From Acidobacteria bacterium RIFCSPHIGHO2_01_FULL_67_28 (GTDB lineage: Bacteria; Acidobacteriota; Terriglobia; Acidiferrales; 2-02-FULL-67-57): a DNA stretch of 5,766 bases. The position numbers and the translations under genes are program-made. Below the pieces are notes generated by a model. It made no database searches. It was not told where the DNA came from and saw only the letters and a program-made list of their open reading frames with translations. The stretch lies in NCBI GenBank assembly GCA_001766965.1, contig MEKM01000174.1, forward strand, positions 2,657-8,422, in the 5' to 3' direction. Each line of letters starts with the position of its first letter. The first letter of the stretch is position 1. Shown one piece after another: positions 1-4,447 of this stretch.

Positions 1-1176
1 GAAAGCTGGCTGGTGGTGTCGGGACTCCTCGTGGCCGGGGGACTCGTCGGCGCGGTGGCCGAGCGGCAGCGAGGCCAGCTCGAGCGCGCCGCCGTCATCG
101 AGCACTTCGCCGCCCTCTTGAGTCTCGACGCCGGCTGGCCGGAGCCGGCCCGGCGCTGGCTGGCCGCGCTGGCCGAGCGCTACGAAGCCGCGCGGGCGCT
201 CCTCGCCTATCGCGATCCCGAGTCCGACCGTGTCCTGCTCTGGGTCTTCCGCGGCGGCGCTTTCGAGGAACAGGACCGCCCGCCCCGCGACGCCCACGAG
301 TTCCTGCTCGACAAAGAGCCGCGGGCCTTCCTCGCCGCCGACCTGCCGGCGCGCTTTGCCGAAGAGTTTTCCCCGCGCGGCCTGATGAGCGCGCCGCTGG
401 CGGCCGGGGGCGGCCCGGGGCGGCTGTTCCTGCTCGACCGGGCGCGGGGCGCGTTCACGCTGCCGCAGCTCGAAGACCTCGGGCAGCTGCTCGCCGGCCT
501 CGAGCCCGGCCTCACCAACTTGCTCCTCATCCGCAGCCAGATCGCCCGCGCCGTTGACCTCGAGCGCGACCGCATCGTCCGCCACCTGCACGACGGCGTC
601 GCCCAGACCCTGGCCAGCGTCGAGATGCAGCTCAACGTCTACCGCCGGCTGCTGGCGGAGAACCCGGCGAAAACCGCCGAAGAGCTTGCCGGCCTGCAAA
701 CCGTGGTCAAGCAGGAGCAGGAGGAGCTGCGGCGTTTCCTGCGCACGCTGAAGCCCGTGCGCGTGCCGGCCACCGAGCTCGGCCGCTGGATGTTCGCCCA
801 CTGCGCCCAGTTCGAGCAGGAGACCGGCATCGAGGTGGACTTCTGGGCCGACCCGGTAAACGCGGCGCTCCCGGAAGGCATCTGCCGGGAGGTGTTCTGG
901 ATCCTGCGCGAGGCGCTGCACAACGTCCAGAAGCACGCCCGCGCCCAGCACGTGATGGTGCGGCTGCGGCAGGACGACTCTTTCCTGCGGCTGCTGGTGG
1001 ACGACGACGGCTGCGGGTTCTCTTTCACCGGCACCTATTCGCAGCGGGCGCTGGAGGAGCAGGGCCTGGGACCGGTCTCGATCGGCGAGCGCACCCGGGC
1101 GCTGGGCGGCACGCTGACGATTGACTCCAGCCCCGGCAGCGGCTCGACGCTGCGGGTGGATATCCCCCTGACCTAG
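1..1176 (+). CDS. Sensor histidine kinase, NarX/DegS-like (HisKA_3 + HATPase_c), 5'-truncated by window
   Basis: This gene autophosphorylates a histidine and passes the phosphate to a response regulator, almost certainly the next gene. The reading frame is open from base 1, and its first visible residues (about 20, hydrophobic and Gly/Val/Leu-rich) look like the end of a membrane segment. The true N-terminus is therefore probably outside the window, and the GTG at 13 is unlikely to be the start. Counting from that GTG, residues about 30-170 look like a divergent GAF-type sensory domain. The HisKA_3 dimerisation region follows, with the H-box RHLHDGVAQTL and phospho-acceptor His193 (codon 589-591). 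The HATPase domain shows an N-box around Asn304 (REALHNVQKHA), a G1 box DDDGCGF (330-336) and a C-terminal GLGPVSIGERTRALGG / PGSGSTL region. The H-box type is that of kinases paired with NarL-family regulators. It ends TAG at 1174-1176, 5 nt before the regulator. The signal sensed is unknown. Confidence 0.93.
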   Translation, partial: ESWLVVSGLLVAGGLVGAVAERQRGQLERAAVIEHFAALLSLDAGWPEPARRWLAALAERYEAARALLAYRDPESDRVLLWVFRGGAFEEQDRPPRDAHEFLLDKEPRAFLAADLPARFAEEFSPRGLMSAPLAAGGGPGRLFLLDRARGAFTLPQLEDLGQLLAGLEPGLTNLLLIRSQIARAVDLERDRIVRHLHDGVAQTLASVEMQLNVYRRLLAENPAKTAEELAGLQTVVKQEQEELRRFLRTLKPVRVPATELGRWMFAHCAQFEQETGIEVDFWADPVNAALPEGICREVFWILREALHNVQKHARAQHVMVRLRQDDSFLRLLVDDDGCGFSFTGTYSQRALEEQGLGPVSIGERTRALGGTLTIDSSPGSGSTLRVDIPLT

Positions 1177-1181
1177 ACGCC

Positions 1182-1829
1182 ATGGCCAAGTCCCCCTCCA
1201 AGGCGAGCATCCGGGTGCTGGTGGTGGACGACCACCCCATCTTCCGCGACGGCCTCTGCAAGCTGCTCGAGGCTGAAGACGACATTACCGTGGTCGGCCA
1301 GGGCCGCAGCGGGGCCGACTGCCTGGCGCTGGTCGAGAAGCTCAAGCCCGACGTGGTCCTGCTCGACCTGAAGATGCCCGACCAGGACGGCCTGGGGGTC
1401 TTGCGGGAGCTGGCCGAGCTGGGCACGGGCGTCCGCGCCATCGTCCTGACCGCCAGCGAGGACGAGCGCGACTACGTCGAAGCCGTCCGCCGCGGCGCCC
1501 GCGGGCTGGTGCTGAAGCAGATGGCCACGGCGCGCCTGCTCGAAGGCATCCGCAAGGTCCACCGCGGCGAGCTGTGGATTGACCAGCGGGTGGCGGCGGA
1601 TGTCCTGAAGGTTGCCGGACGCCCCGCCCCGGGCGAGCTGCTGACGGCCCGCGAGCAGCAGGTGGTAACCCTGGTGGCGCAGGGCTTCCGCAACAAGGAG
1701 ATCGCCGAGAAGCTGTCGTTGAGCGAGCAGACCGTCAAGAACCACCTGCACGCCATCTTCGACAAGCTGGGGGTTTCGGACCGGCTGGAGCTGGCTCTCT
1801 ACGCCCTGCATCACCGCCTGGCCGGCTAG
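1182..1829 (+). CDS. NarL/LuxR-family DNA-binding response regulator
   Basis: This is a 215-aa two-domain regulator that binds DNA when phosphorylated by the upstream kinase. The receiver domain (about 10-125) has the acidic pair Asp16-Asp17 (VVDDHPIFRDG), phospho-acceptor Asp62 (LLDLKMPDQDG), conserved Thr90 (VLTAS) and Lys112 (VLKQM), so the full active site is intact. A short linker leads to a GerE/LuxR helix-turn-helix (about 150-213) with the typical LTAREQQVVTLVAQG, NKEIAEKLSLSEQTVKNH and IFDKLGVSDR segments. Length and layout are normal for the family. The ATG at 1182 follows the kinase stop by 5 nt, so the pair is co-transcribed and probably translationally coupled; only a weak GGTGGA-like Shine-Dalgarno is visible inside the end of the kinase gene. 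The target promoters are unknown. The last base of its stop codon is also the first base of the 14-bp inverted repeat that follows. Confidence 0.96.
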   Translation: MAKSPSKASIRVLVVDDHPIFRDGLCKLLEAEDDITVVGQGRSGADCLALVEKLKPDVVLLDLKMPDQDGLGVLRELAELGTGVRAIVLTASEDERDYVEAVRRGARGLVLKQMATARLLEGIRKVHRGELWIDQRVAADVLKVAGRPAPGELLTAREQQVVTLVAQGFRNKEIAEKLSLSEQTVKNHLHAIFDKLGVSDRLELALYALHHRLAG

Positions 1830-1933
1830 TGCCGTTCCAACTTCTTTCCGCCCACGGACTCGACCCCCGGTGCGGCGGCATGGAGCTATGCTCTTGGGAG
1901 GGACAGTTAGGTTCTGAATAGTTGGAACGGCAC
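1829..1933. repeat. 105-nt element bounded by perfect 14-bp inverted repeats (candidate structured RNA or MITE/REP-like element)
   Basis: GTGCCGTTCCAACT at 1829-1842 is perfectly complementary to AGTTGGAACGGCAC at 1920-1933, enclosing 77 nt. Inside, two further hairpins can be drawn. One pairs CCGCC (1848-1852), CAC and GG with CC, GTG and GGCGG (ending 1878), with single-base bulges. The other is GAGC-tat-GCTC (1883-1893). No U-tract follows the right arm, so it is not a standard intrinsic terminator, and no clear target-site duplication is visible. It lies between the response regulator and the promoter of the PilZ gene, so it would be in the regulator's 3' UTR rather than the PilZ leader. 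It matches no riboswitch class that I recognise. The repeat is certain; its role is not. Confidence 0.8.
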
Positions 1934-1941
1934 GAGTAGGA

Positions 1942-1967
1942 AAAAAGGGGCAGTACAAAAGTACCCC
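1942..1967 (-). terminator. Possible minus-strand intrinsic terminator (short hairpin plus T-run)
   Basis: Read on the minus strand, GGGTAC (1967-1962 side) with a TTTT loop pairs with GTAC and CCC, with a 2-nt bulge, and is followed by a run of six T's (complement of A's at 1941-1946). This is a terminator layout for leftward transcription. No minus-strand gene is visible immediately to its right, so it may block antisense transcription into the two-component operon, or it may be chance. The hairpin is short and bulged. Confidence 0.35.
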
Positions 1968-1988
1968 GCCGCTGTGACTTCCGCTCTA

Positions 1989-2017
1989 TTGTCCGCCGCC
2001 CGGGGTGTTCTTAGACT
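1989..2017 (+). promoter_or_regulatory. Putative sigma70-type promoter of the first PilZ gene
   Basis: TTGTCC (1989-1994; 4/6 match to TTGACA) and TAGACT (2012-2017; 4/6 match to TATAAT) are separated by 17 bp. Transcription would start near 2024, giving a leader of roughly 37 nt before the ATG at 2061. A GGGAGG Shine-Dalgarno lies at 2047-2052. Positioning supports the call; the sequence match alone is moderate. Confidence 0.45.
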
Positions 2018-2060
2018 CGTAGGCGACCGTAGGGACTTTCCAGTACGGGAGGCCACGGCG

Positions 2061-2393
2061 ATGGCGGACCGACGCGACGGACAACGCTTCCCGCTGCGCC
2101 TGCGAGTGGACTGGGGCGCGGCCGACCGGCCGGACGCTTCTCTCCAGCCGGGAGAAACCTTTGACATCAGCGCCAGCGGCCTCTATGTGCGCGGCGAAGC
2201 CAGCGCCCCGGCCGCGGGCAGCCCCGTCGAGTTGAGCGTGCGCCTGCCGCTGCTCGACCCGCACTGCCCGGTGGATTTGCGCGGGCAGGGACGCGTGGTC
2301 CGCATCGACCAACTGGACGGGCGCCGGGTCGGCGTGGCCGTGAGTTTTGATCGCATCGAGCTGAAGGCCGACGACTGGGAGTCGCTGACCTAG
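2061..2393 (+). CDS. Single-domain PilZ protein (putative c-di-GMP receptor)
   Basis: This 110-aa protein consists almost entirely of one PilZ domain, the fold that binds cyclic di-GMP and relays it to motility, exopolysaccharide or other targets. Both signature motifs are present: RxxxR as R5-DGQ-R9 near the N-terminus, and D/NxSxxG as D35-I-S37-AS-G40. The later strands (GQGRVVRIDQ, RRVGVAVSFDRI) match the barrel of the family. The frame is open further upstream to 1974, but I chose the ATG at 2061. It has GGGAGG 8 nt upstream, it places the RxxxR motif at the usual N-terminal position, and the longer version would begin upstream of the putative promoter. There is no signal peptide or membrane segment, so it is cytoplasmic. 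Its partner is unknown. A strong terminator follows. Confidence 0.9.
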   Translation: MADRRDGQRFPLRLRVDWGAADRPDASLQPGETFDISASGLYVRGEASAPAAGSPVELSVRLPLLDPHCPVDLRGQGRVVRIDQLDGRRVGVAVSFDRIELKADDWESLT

Positions 2394-2436
2394 CTCACGA
2401 GCTTGCTCTTGCCCACAGGCGATGGAGGTGGGTGAG

Positions 2437-2495
2437 AACGGGCCGGGGACACCGGGATCGCCCTCCCCCGGAATTCCCCGGCCCGTTTTATTTTT
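2437..2495 (+). terminator. Intrinsic terminator after the first PilZ gene
   Basis: AACGGGCCGGGGA (2437-2449) is perfectly complementary to TCCCCGGCCCGTT (2475-2487). An inner CCGGG/CCCGG stem (2452-2456 / 2467-2471) lengthens the hairpin. The stem runs into TTTTATTTTT (2486-2495). A GC-rich stem followed by a U-tract is the classic rho-independent arrangement. It separates the two PilZ genes into independent transcripts. Confidence 0.9.
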
Positions 2496-2507
2496 GCGCC
2501 GGAAAGA

Positions 2508-2536
2508 TTGCCGCCCGCCGGAGTTTTCGGTATGAT
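2508..2536 (+). promoter_or_regulatory. Putative sigma70-type promoter of the second PilZ gene
   Basis: TTGCCG (2508-2513; 4/6) and TATGAT (2531-2536; 5/6) are separated by exactly 17 bp. They sit just downstream of the preceding terminator and about 34 bp upstream of the ATG at 2570. The predicted start near 2543 leaves a short leader holding GGGGAGAAGAG as the Shine-Dalgarno region. This placement supports the downstream start codon. Confidence 0.6.
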
Positions 2537-2569
2537 GCCGGCGCACTCCGGGGGAGAAGAGATCGCGTC

Positions 2570-2917
2570 ATGGTGGATCAAGCCGCTTCCGCGCAACCCG
2601 GCCCGCCGACGGGCGCCGACCGCCGCACCGCCAAGCGCGTTTCCCTCGTCACCCAGATCCGCACCGGTGTGGGCGGCGAGACCCTGGTGGGATACTCGAA
2701 GGATATCTCGACCGGGGGCGTCTTTGTCGAAACCGAAGACCCGCCGCAGAAGGGCACCGAGGTCACCGTCCGCTTTCGCCTGACCGAGGAGGCTCCCATC
2801 CTGGAAGTGCGCGCCGTCGTCGCCTACCGCATGACGGGCGAGGGGATGGGGCTGCGCTTCCTCAATCCGCCCGCCGAGCTCCTGCGCGTCATCGAGGAGT
2901 TCGCCGCCCAGCAGTAA
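2570..2917 (+). CDS. Second single-domain PilZ protein (putative c-di-GMP receptor)
   Basis: This is a 115-aa PilZ protein with a disordered-looking Ala/Pro/Gly N-terminal stretch of about 16 residues before the domain. The c-di-GMP contact motifs are R19-TAK-R23 (RxxxR) and D45-I-S47-TG-G50 (D/NxSxxG). The remainder (GTEVTVRFRLTEE, ILEVRAVVAYR, GMGLRFLNPPAELLRVIEEF) resembles the PilZ subgroup common in Myxococcus-type genomes, where a C-terminal helix follows a GxGxxF strand. The frame is open back to 2432, but that region contains the terminator and the promoter, so the ATG at 2570 is the credible start. It is not a close duplicate of the upstream PilZ gene: the two share only the motifs and fold pattern. 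It is probably cytoplasmic, and its target is unknown. Confidence 0.9.
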   Translation: MVDQAASAQPGPPTGADRRTAKRVSLVTQIRTGVGGETLVGYSKDISTGGVFVETEDPPQKGTEVTVRFRLTEEAPILEVRAVVAYRMTGEGMGLRFLNPPAELLRVIEEFAAQQ

Positions 2918-2929
2918 TCCGCCACCGCT

Positions 2930-2964
2930 CGAGTTTCGAGTTTCGCTTTTCGAGTTTCGTTCCC
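2930..2964. repeat. 35-bp repeat, copy 1 (CGAGTTTCG-type)
   Basis: This copy matches 3530-3564 at 33 of 35 positions, in the same orientation and exactly 600 bp apart. The unit is built from reiterations of CGAGTTTCG and TTTCG. It lies just after the second PilZ stop codon and before the 3' end of the minus-strand gene. It looks like a dispersed intergenic repeat. The same bases continue into a short CCCCT/AGGGG hairpin (2962-2978). Confidence 0.85.
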
Positions 2965-2987
2965 CTGTCCTGAAGGGGCGACCCACC

Positions 2988-3452
2988 CTATTCGGTGGCA
3001 GGCGGGGTGTGCGCCGGGCGCACGCTGCGGGTCGGCCGAGTGCGCGAGCGGCGCGGCGGGTGGAAGCGGACCAGGGCGTTGCGGTGCAGGTGCAGGTGGT
3101 CGCCGCGGGCGAACCAGACGACCAGGTGCCCGCTCTTGTCTTCCAGCCGGAAGCGCAGGGCGCGGCGGCCGAGGGCGACGTCTTTGATGTCGTCGGTGAA
3201 GCCGGGGTCGTCGCCGTGGCTTTCGCCGCAGGTTTCGCAGCAGCACTCGAGCTTCTCGCCGGAATCGAACACCAGGTAAAGCTCGGTGCCGCGGCGGTCG
3301 AGCCGGTCCACGCGGCGCGGGGCGACGTAGCGGTTCAGGTACTCGAGCGCACAAACGCGCTCGCCCGGCTCGGGGCTCGCGGCTTTCAGCCAGTGCAGGC
3401 CGTGCTCGCAGATGCCGGCTGTCTTGCCCGACGATGATTTCGCACTGCCCAT
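2988..3452 (-). CDS. Hypothetical protein, Cys/His-rich, function unknown
   Basis: I do not recognise this 154-aa protein. The ATG at 3452 is preceded by GGGAG with a 5-nt spacer, better than the in-frame GTG four codons upstream, which is preceded too closely by AAGGAG. Visible features are a CEHGLHW segment (15-21), a predicted beta-rich middle (ELYLVFDSGEKLE), a Cys cluster CCCETCGESH (70-79), an HLHLH stretch (119-123) and an Arg/Pro-rich, probably disordered C-terminus (from about 132). The Cys and His clusters could bind a metal such as zinc, but that is inference only. There is no signal peptide or membrane segment. Codon use is G/C-rich in third positions like its neighbours, and no overlapping plus-strand reading is as convincing. 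It lies 114 bp downstream of tRNA-Pro on the same strand and could be read through from it. It is flanked by the two 35-bp direct repeats. Confidence 0.68.
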   Translation of the reverse strand: MGSAKSSSGKTAGICEHGLHWLKAASPEPGERVCALEYLNRYVAPRRVDRLDRRGTELYLVFDSGEKLECCCETCGESHGDDPGFTDDIKDVALGRRALRFRLEDKSGHLVVWFARGDHLHLHRNALVRFHPPRRSRTRPTRSVRPAHTPPATE

Positions 3453-3481
3453 TCTTTCTCCCACTCCTTGCCCAAACGCAG

Positions 3482-3559
3482 CGAAACTCGAATCCCGAAG
3501 CTTCGGGAGAAAAGCGAAAACCGGGACGGCGAGTTTCGAATTTCGTTTTTCGAGTTTCG
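3482..3559. repeat. Inverted CGAAACTCGAA / TTCGAGTTTCG arms with a central 14-bp palindrome
   Basis: CGAAACTCGAA at 3482-3492 is the reverse complement of TTCGAGTTTCG at 3549-3559. Next to the left arm is a perfect palindrome, CCCGAAGCTTCGGG (3494-3507). The region could form a cruciform or RNA stem-loop upstream of the minus-strand gene's ribosome binding site. No T-run follows the palindrome in either direction, so a terminator role is weak. Confidence 0.7.
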
Positions 3560-3564
3560 TTCCC
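3530..3564. repeat. 35-bp repeat, copy 2, abutting the tRNA-Pro 3' end
   Basis: This copy differs from 2930-2964 at only two positions (3540 and 3546). It ends 2 bp short of the encoded CCA end of tRNA-Pro, on the side where integrative elements often insert. It does not contain any tRNA sequence, so it is not a tRNA-derived attachment site. Confidence 0.85.
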
Positions 3565-3566
3565 TC

Positions 3567-3643
3567 TGGTCGGGGCGGTGGGATTTGAACCCACAGCCTC
3601 CTGCTCCCAAAGCAGGCGCGCTACCAGGTTGCGCCACGCCCCG
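3567..3643 (-). tRNA. tRNA-Pro (anticodon UGG), CCA encoded
   Basis: Read on the minus strand, this is a complete 77-nt cloverleaf. The acceptor strands CGGGGCG (3643-3637) and CGCCCCG (3577-3571) pair fully, including the C1-G72 pair typical of bacterial tRNA-Pro. Discriminator A is at 3570, followed by an encoded CCA (3569-3567). The anticodon stem CCTGC/GCAGG (3616-3612 / 3604-3600) holds the loop TTTGGGA with anticodon TGG at 3609-3607. The T arm (3594-3578) has stem GTGGG/CCCAC and loop TTCAAAT, and the variable loop is 5 nt. UGG reads CCA/CCG and other proline codons by wobble. Confidence 0.97.
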
Positions 3644-3653
3644 GCCGGGAACA

Positions 3654-3659
3654 ATTGTA
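3654..3659 (-). promoter_or_regulatory. Putative -10 element of the tRNA-Pro promoter
   Basis: TACAAT on the minus strand (5/6 match to TATAAT) lies 10 bp upstream of the mature tRNA 5' end, leaving room for a leader of only a few nucleotides. The best -35-like hexamer, TTGTAC (3685-3680), would have a 20-bp spacer, which is longer than usual. The -35 is therefore uncertain. Confidence 0.4.
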
Positions 3660-3691
3660 CACGAGGCGCCGGGCAGAAGGTACAAGGCAGA

Positions 3692-3757
3692 TTCACCGCA
3701 GAGGACGCAGAGAAACCCTGGAGAGCAACCAGTTACCAGACACTAGTTACTAGTCAC
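3692..3757. repeat. Fragments of widespread-type intergenic repeats
   Basis: Two short blocks lie side by side between the tRNA and the next gene. TTCACCGCAGAGGACGCAGA (3692-3711) resembles a sequence that I recall as a frequent intergenic repeat in many environmental bacterial genomes. It is followed by a low-complexity block of AGTTACC / ACTAGTTACTAGTCACC-type iterations (3728-3757). No open reading frame of interest is here. The identification as repeats comes from pattern memory and from the internal iteration, not from a second full copy in this window. Confidence 0.5.
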
Positions 3758-3762
3758 CGTCC

Positions 3763-4272
3763 CTAGCGCTTTTTCTTGGCGGCCTTGGCTGGCCTGGCCG
3801 CTTTGGGGGCAGCGCCACCCGCGAGGCGGAAGACCCGCAGCGTCGAGATGCGGGCGTTCTGTTTGATCTCGAGCCGCGCCCCGCTGACGCTAAGCAGGAT
3901 GGTGAGCGGACTGATCTTTCCGCGCAGGAAAAGCGCGGGGTGCTCGGCCCCGGCGCGCAGCAGGCGCTCGTGGGGCTCGAGCAAGGCGATTTCGTCCTCG
4001 GCCAGCTCCAGGGCCTCGTTGAACTCGACCAGGTAGGCGCCGTGCACCAGCGTCCACCACTGGTAGCGGTCCTGGGAATGTTTCTGGTGGCTGGGGACGG
4101 GGTGGGGCTCGGCGGGGACGTATTCGCTGCCGCCGAAGTCGACCGCGCCGGTGGGGTTCATGCTGTAGAGCTGCTTGGCGGTCAGCTCCACCGCATAGGC
4201 GTGAGTCTGCAGCTCGGCTTTGATGAGGTTGCGAACCCGCTGAAGCGCTTCTTTGCCGCTGACCAGTTGCAT
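3763..4272 (-). CDS. Divergent dUTPase/dCTP-deaminase-fold-like protein, catalytic signature not visible
   Basis: This is a 169-aa protein. The ATG at 4272 has a perfect AGGAGG (4286-4281) 8 nt upstream, so the longer in-frame start at 4365 is rejected; it would also read through the likely promoter. The middle of the protein (about 70-145: HGAYLVEFNEALELAEDEIALLEPHERLLRAGA, then ALFLRGKISPLTILLSV and GARLEIKQNARISTLRVFRL) follows the strand order and spacing of trimeric dUTPase / dCTP deaminase proteins. It corresponds to their 'effective position for avoiding ...', 'RSSLAR.G' and 'G..I.QLVF' segments. The HxxxGxIDPGxxGxxTLEL region that carries catalysis and nucleotide contacts in dCTP deaminases is absent or unrecognisable. 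It may therefore be a non-enzymatic or altered-specificity relative. The C-terminus is Ala/Lys-rich (APKAARPAKAAKKKR), a basic tail that could contact nucleic acid. The fold assignment is inference from pattern and is not certain. Confidence 0.75.
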   Translation of the reverse strand: MQLVSGKEALQRVRNLIKAELQTHAYAVELTAKQLYSMNPTGAVDFGGSEYVPAEPHPVPSHQKHSQDRYQWWTLVHGAYLVEFNEALELAEDEIALLEPHERLLRAGAEHPALFLRGKISPLTILLSVSGARLEIKQNARISTLRVFRLAGGAAPKAARPAKAAKKKR

Positions 4273-4312
4273 CGGGCCGTCCTCCTGCGCGAGGTGTCCG
4301 GGGGTGCGCGCC

Positions 4313-4341
4313 ACTATAGCGCGTTGGGCTGCGCCCGTCCA
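4313..4341 (-). promoter_or_regulatory. Putative promoter of the minus-strand dUTPase-like gene
   Basis: On the minus strand TGGACG (4341-4336; 4/6) and TATAGT (4318-4313; 5/6) are separated by 17 bp. The predicted start near 4306 gives a leader of about 34 nt holding the AGGAGG site. It faces away from the promoter at 4359-4387. Confidence 0.55.
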
Positions 4342-4358
4342 GTCTTGCCCGCGGCGGT

Positions 4359-4387
4359 TTGACAACGCCGGGAGCCGGGGCTAGGAT
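4359..4387 (+). promoter_or_regulatory. Putative sigma70-type promoter of the PAS sensor gene
   Basis: A perfect TTGACA (4359-4364) and TAGGAT (4382-4387; 4/6) are separated by 17 bp. Transcription would begin near 4394 and give a leader of about 54 nt. Only 17 bp separate its -35 box from that of the divergent minus-strand promoter. Confidence 0.65.
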
Positions 4388-4447
4388 GGTTTGGCCGCCA
4401 GCCGTTCCTGCCGCAGATCCGCGCTCCTCTTCCGTAGGAGAGACCCT

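Noticed and set aside
1829..1933. c-di-GMP riboswitch controlling the PilZ gene
   Set aside because: It has none of the conserved GEMM-I or c-di-GMP-II sequence blocks, and it lies upstream of the likely PilZ promoter.
1974..2060. N-terminal extension of the first PilZ protein
   Set aside because: It would start upstream of the likely promoter and lacks a Shine-Dalgarno; the ATG at 2061 has GGGAGG and puts the PilZ motif at the usual place.
2432..2569. N-terminal extension of the second PilZ protein
   Set aside because: The segment contains a strong intrinsic terminator and the -35/-10 boxes, so it cannot plausibly be coding.
3009..3437. Plus-strand frame of 142 codons opposite the orphan gene
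   Set aside because: It has no ribosome binding site and its Ala/Val-rich composition is that of an antisense frame; the minus-strand reading has a good Shine-Dalgarno and a more protein-like sequence.
2930..3564. CRISPR array
   Set aside because: There are only two repeat copies, 600 bp apart, with a gene in between; there are no regular spacers and no cas genes.
2930..3643. tRNA-integrated mobile island with att sites
   Set aside because: There is no integrase or transposase gene, and the direct repeats do not include tRNA sequence.
2824..3696. Minus-strand open frame of 290 codons across the tRNA and repeats
   Set aside because: It runs through the tRNA-Pro and both repeats, and its translation is repeat-derived low complexity.
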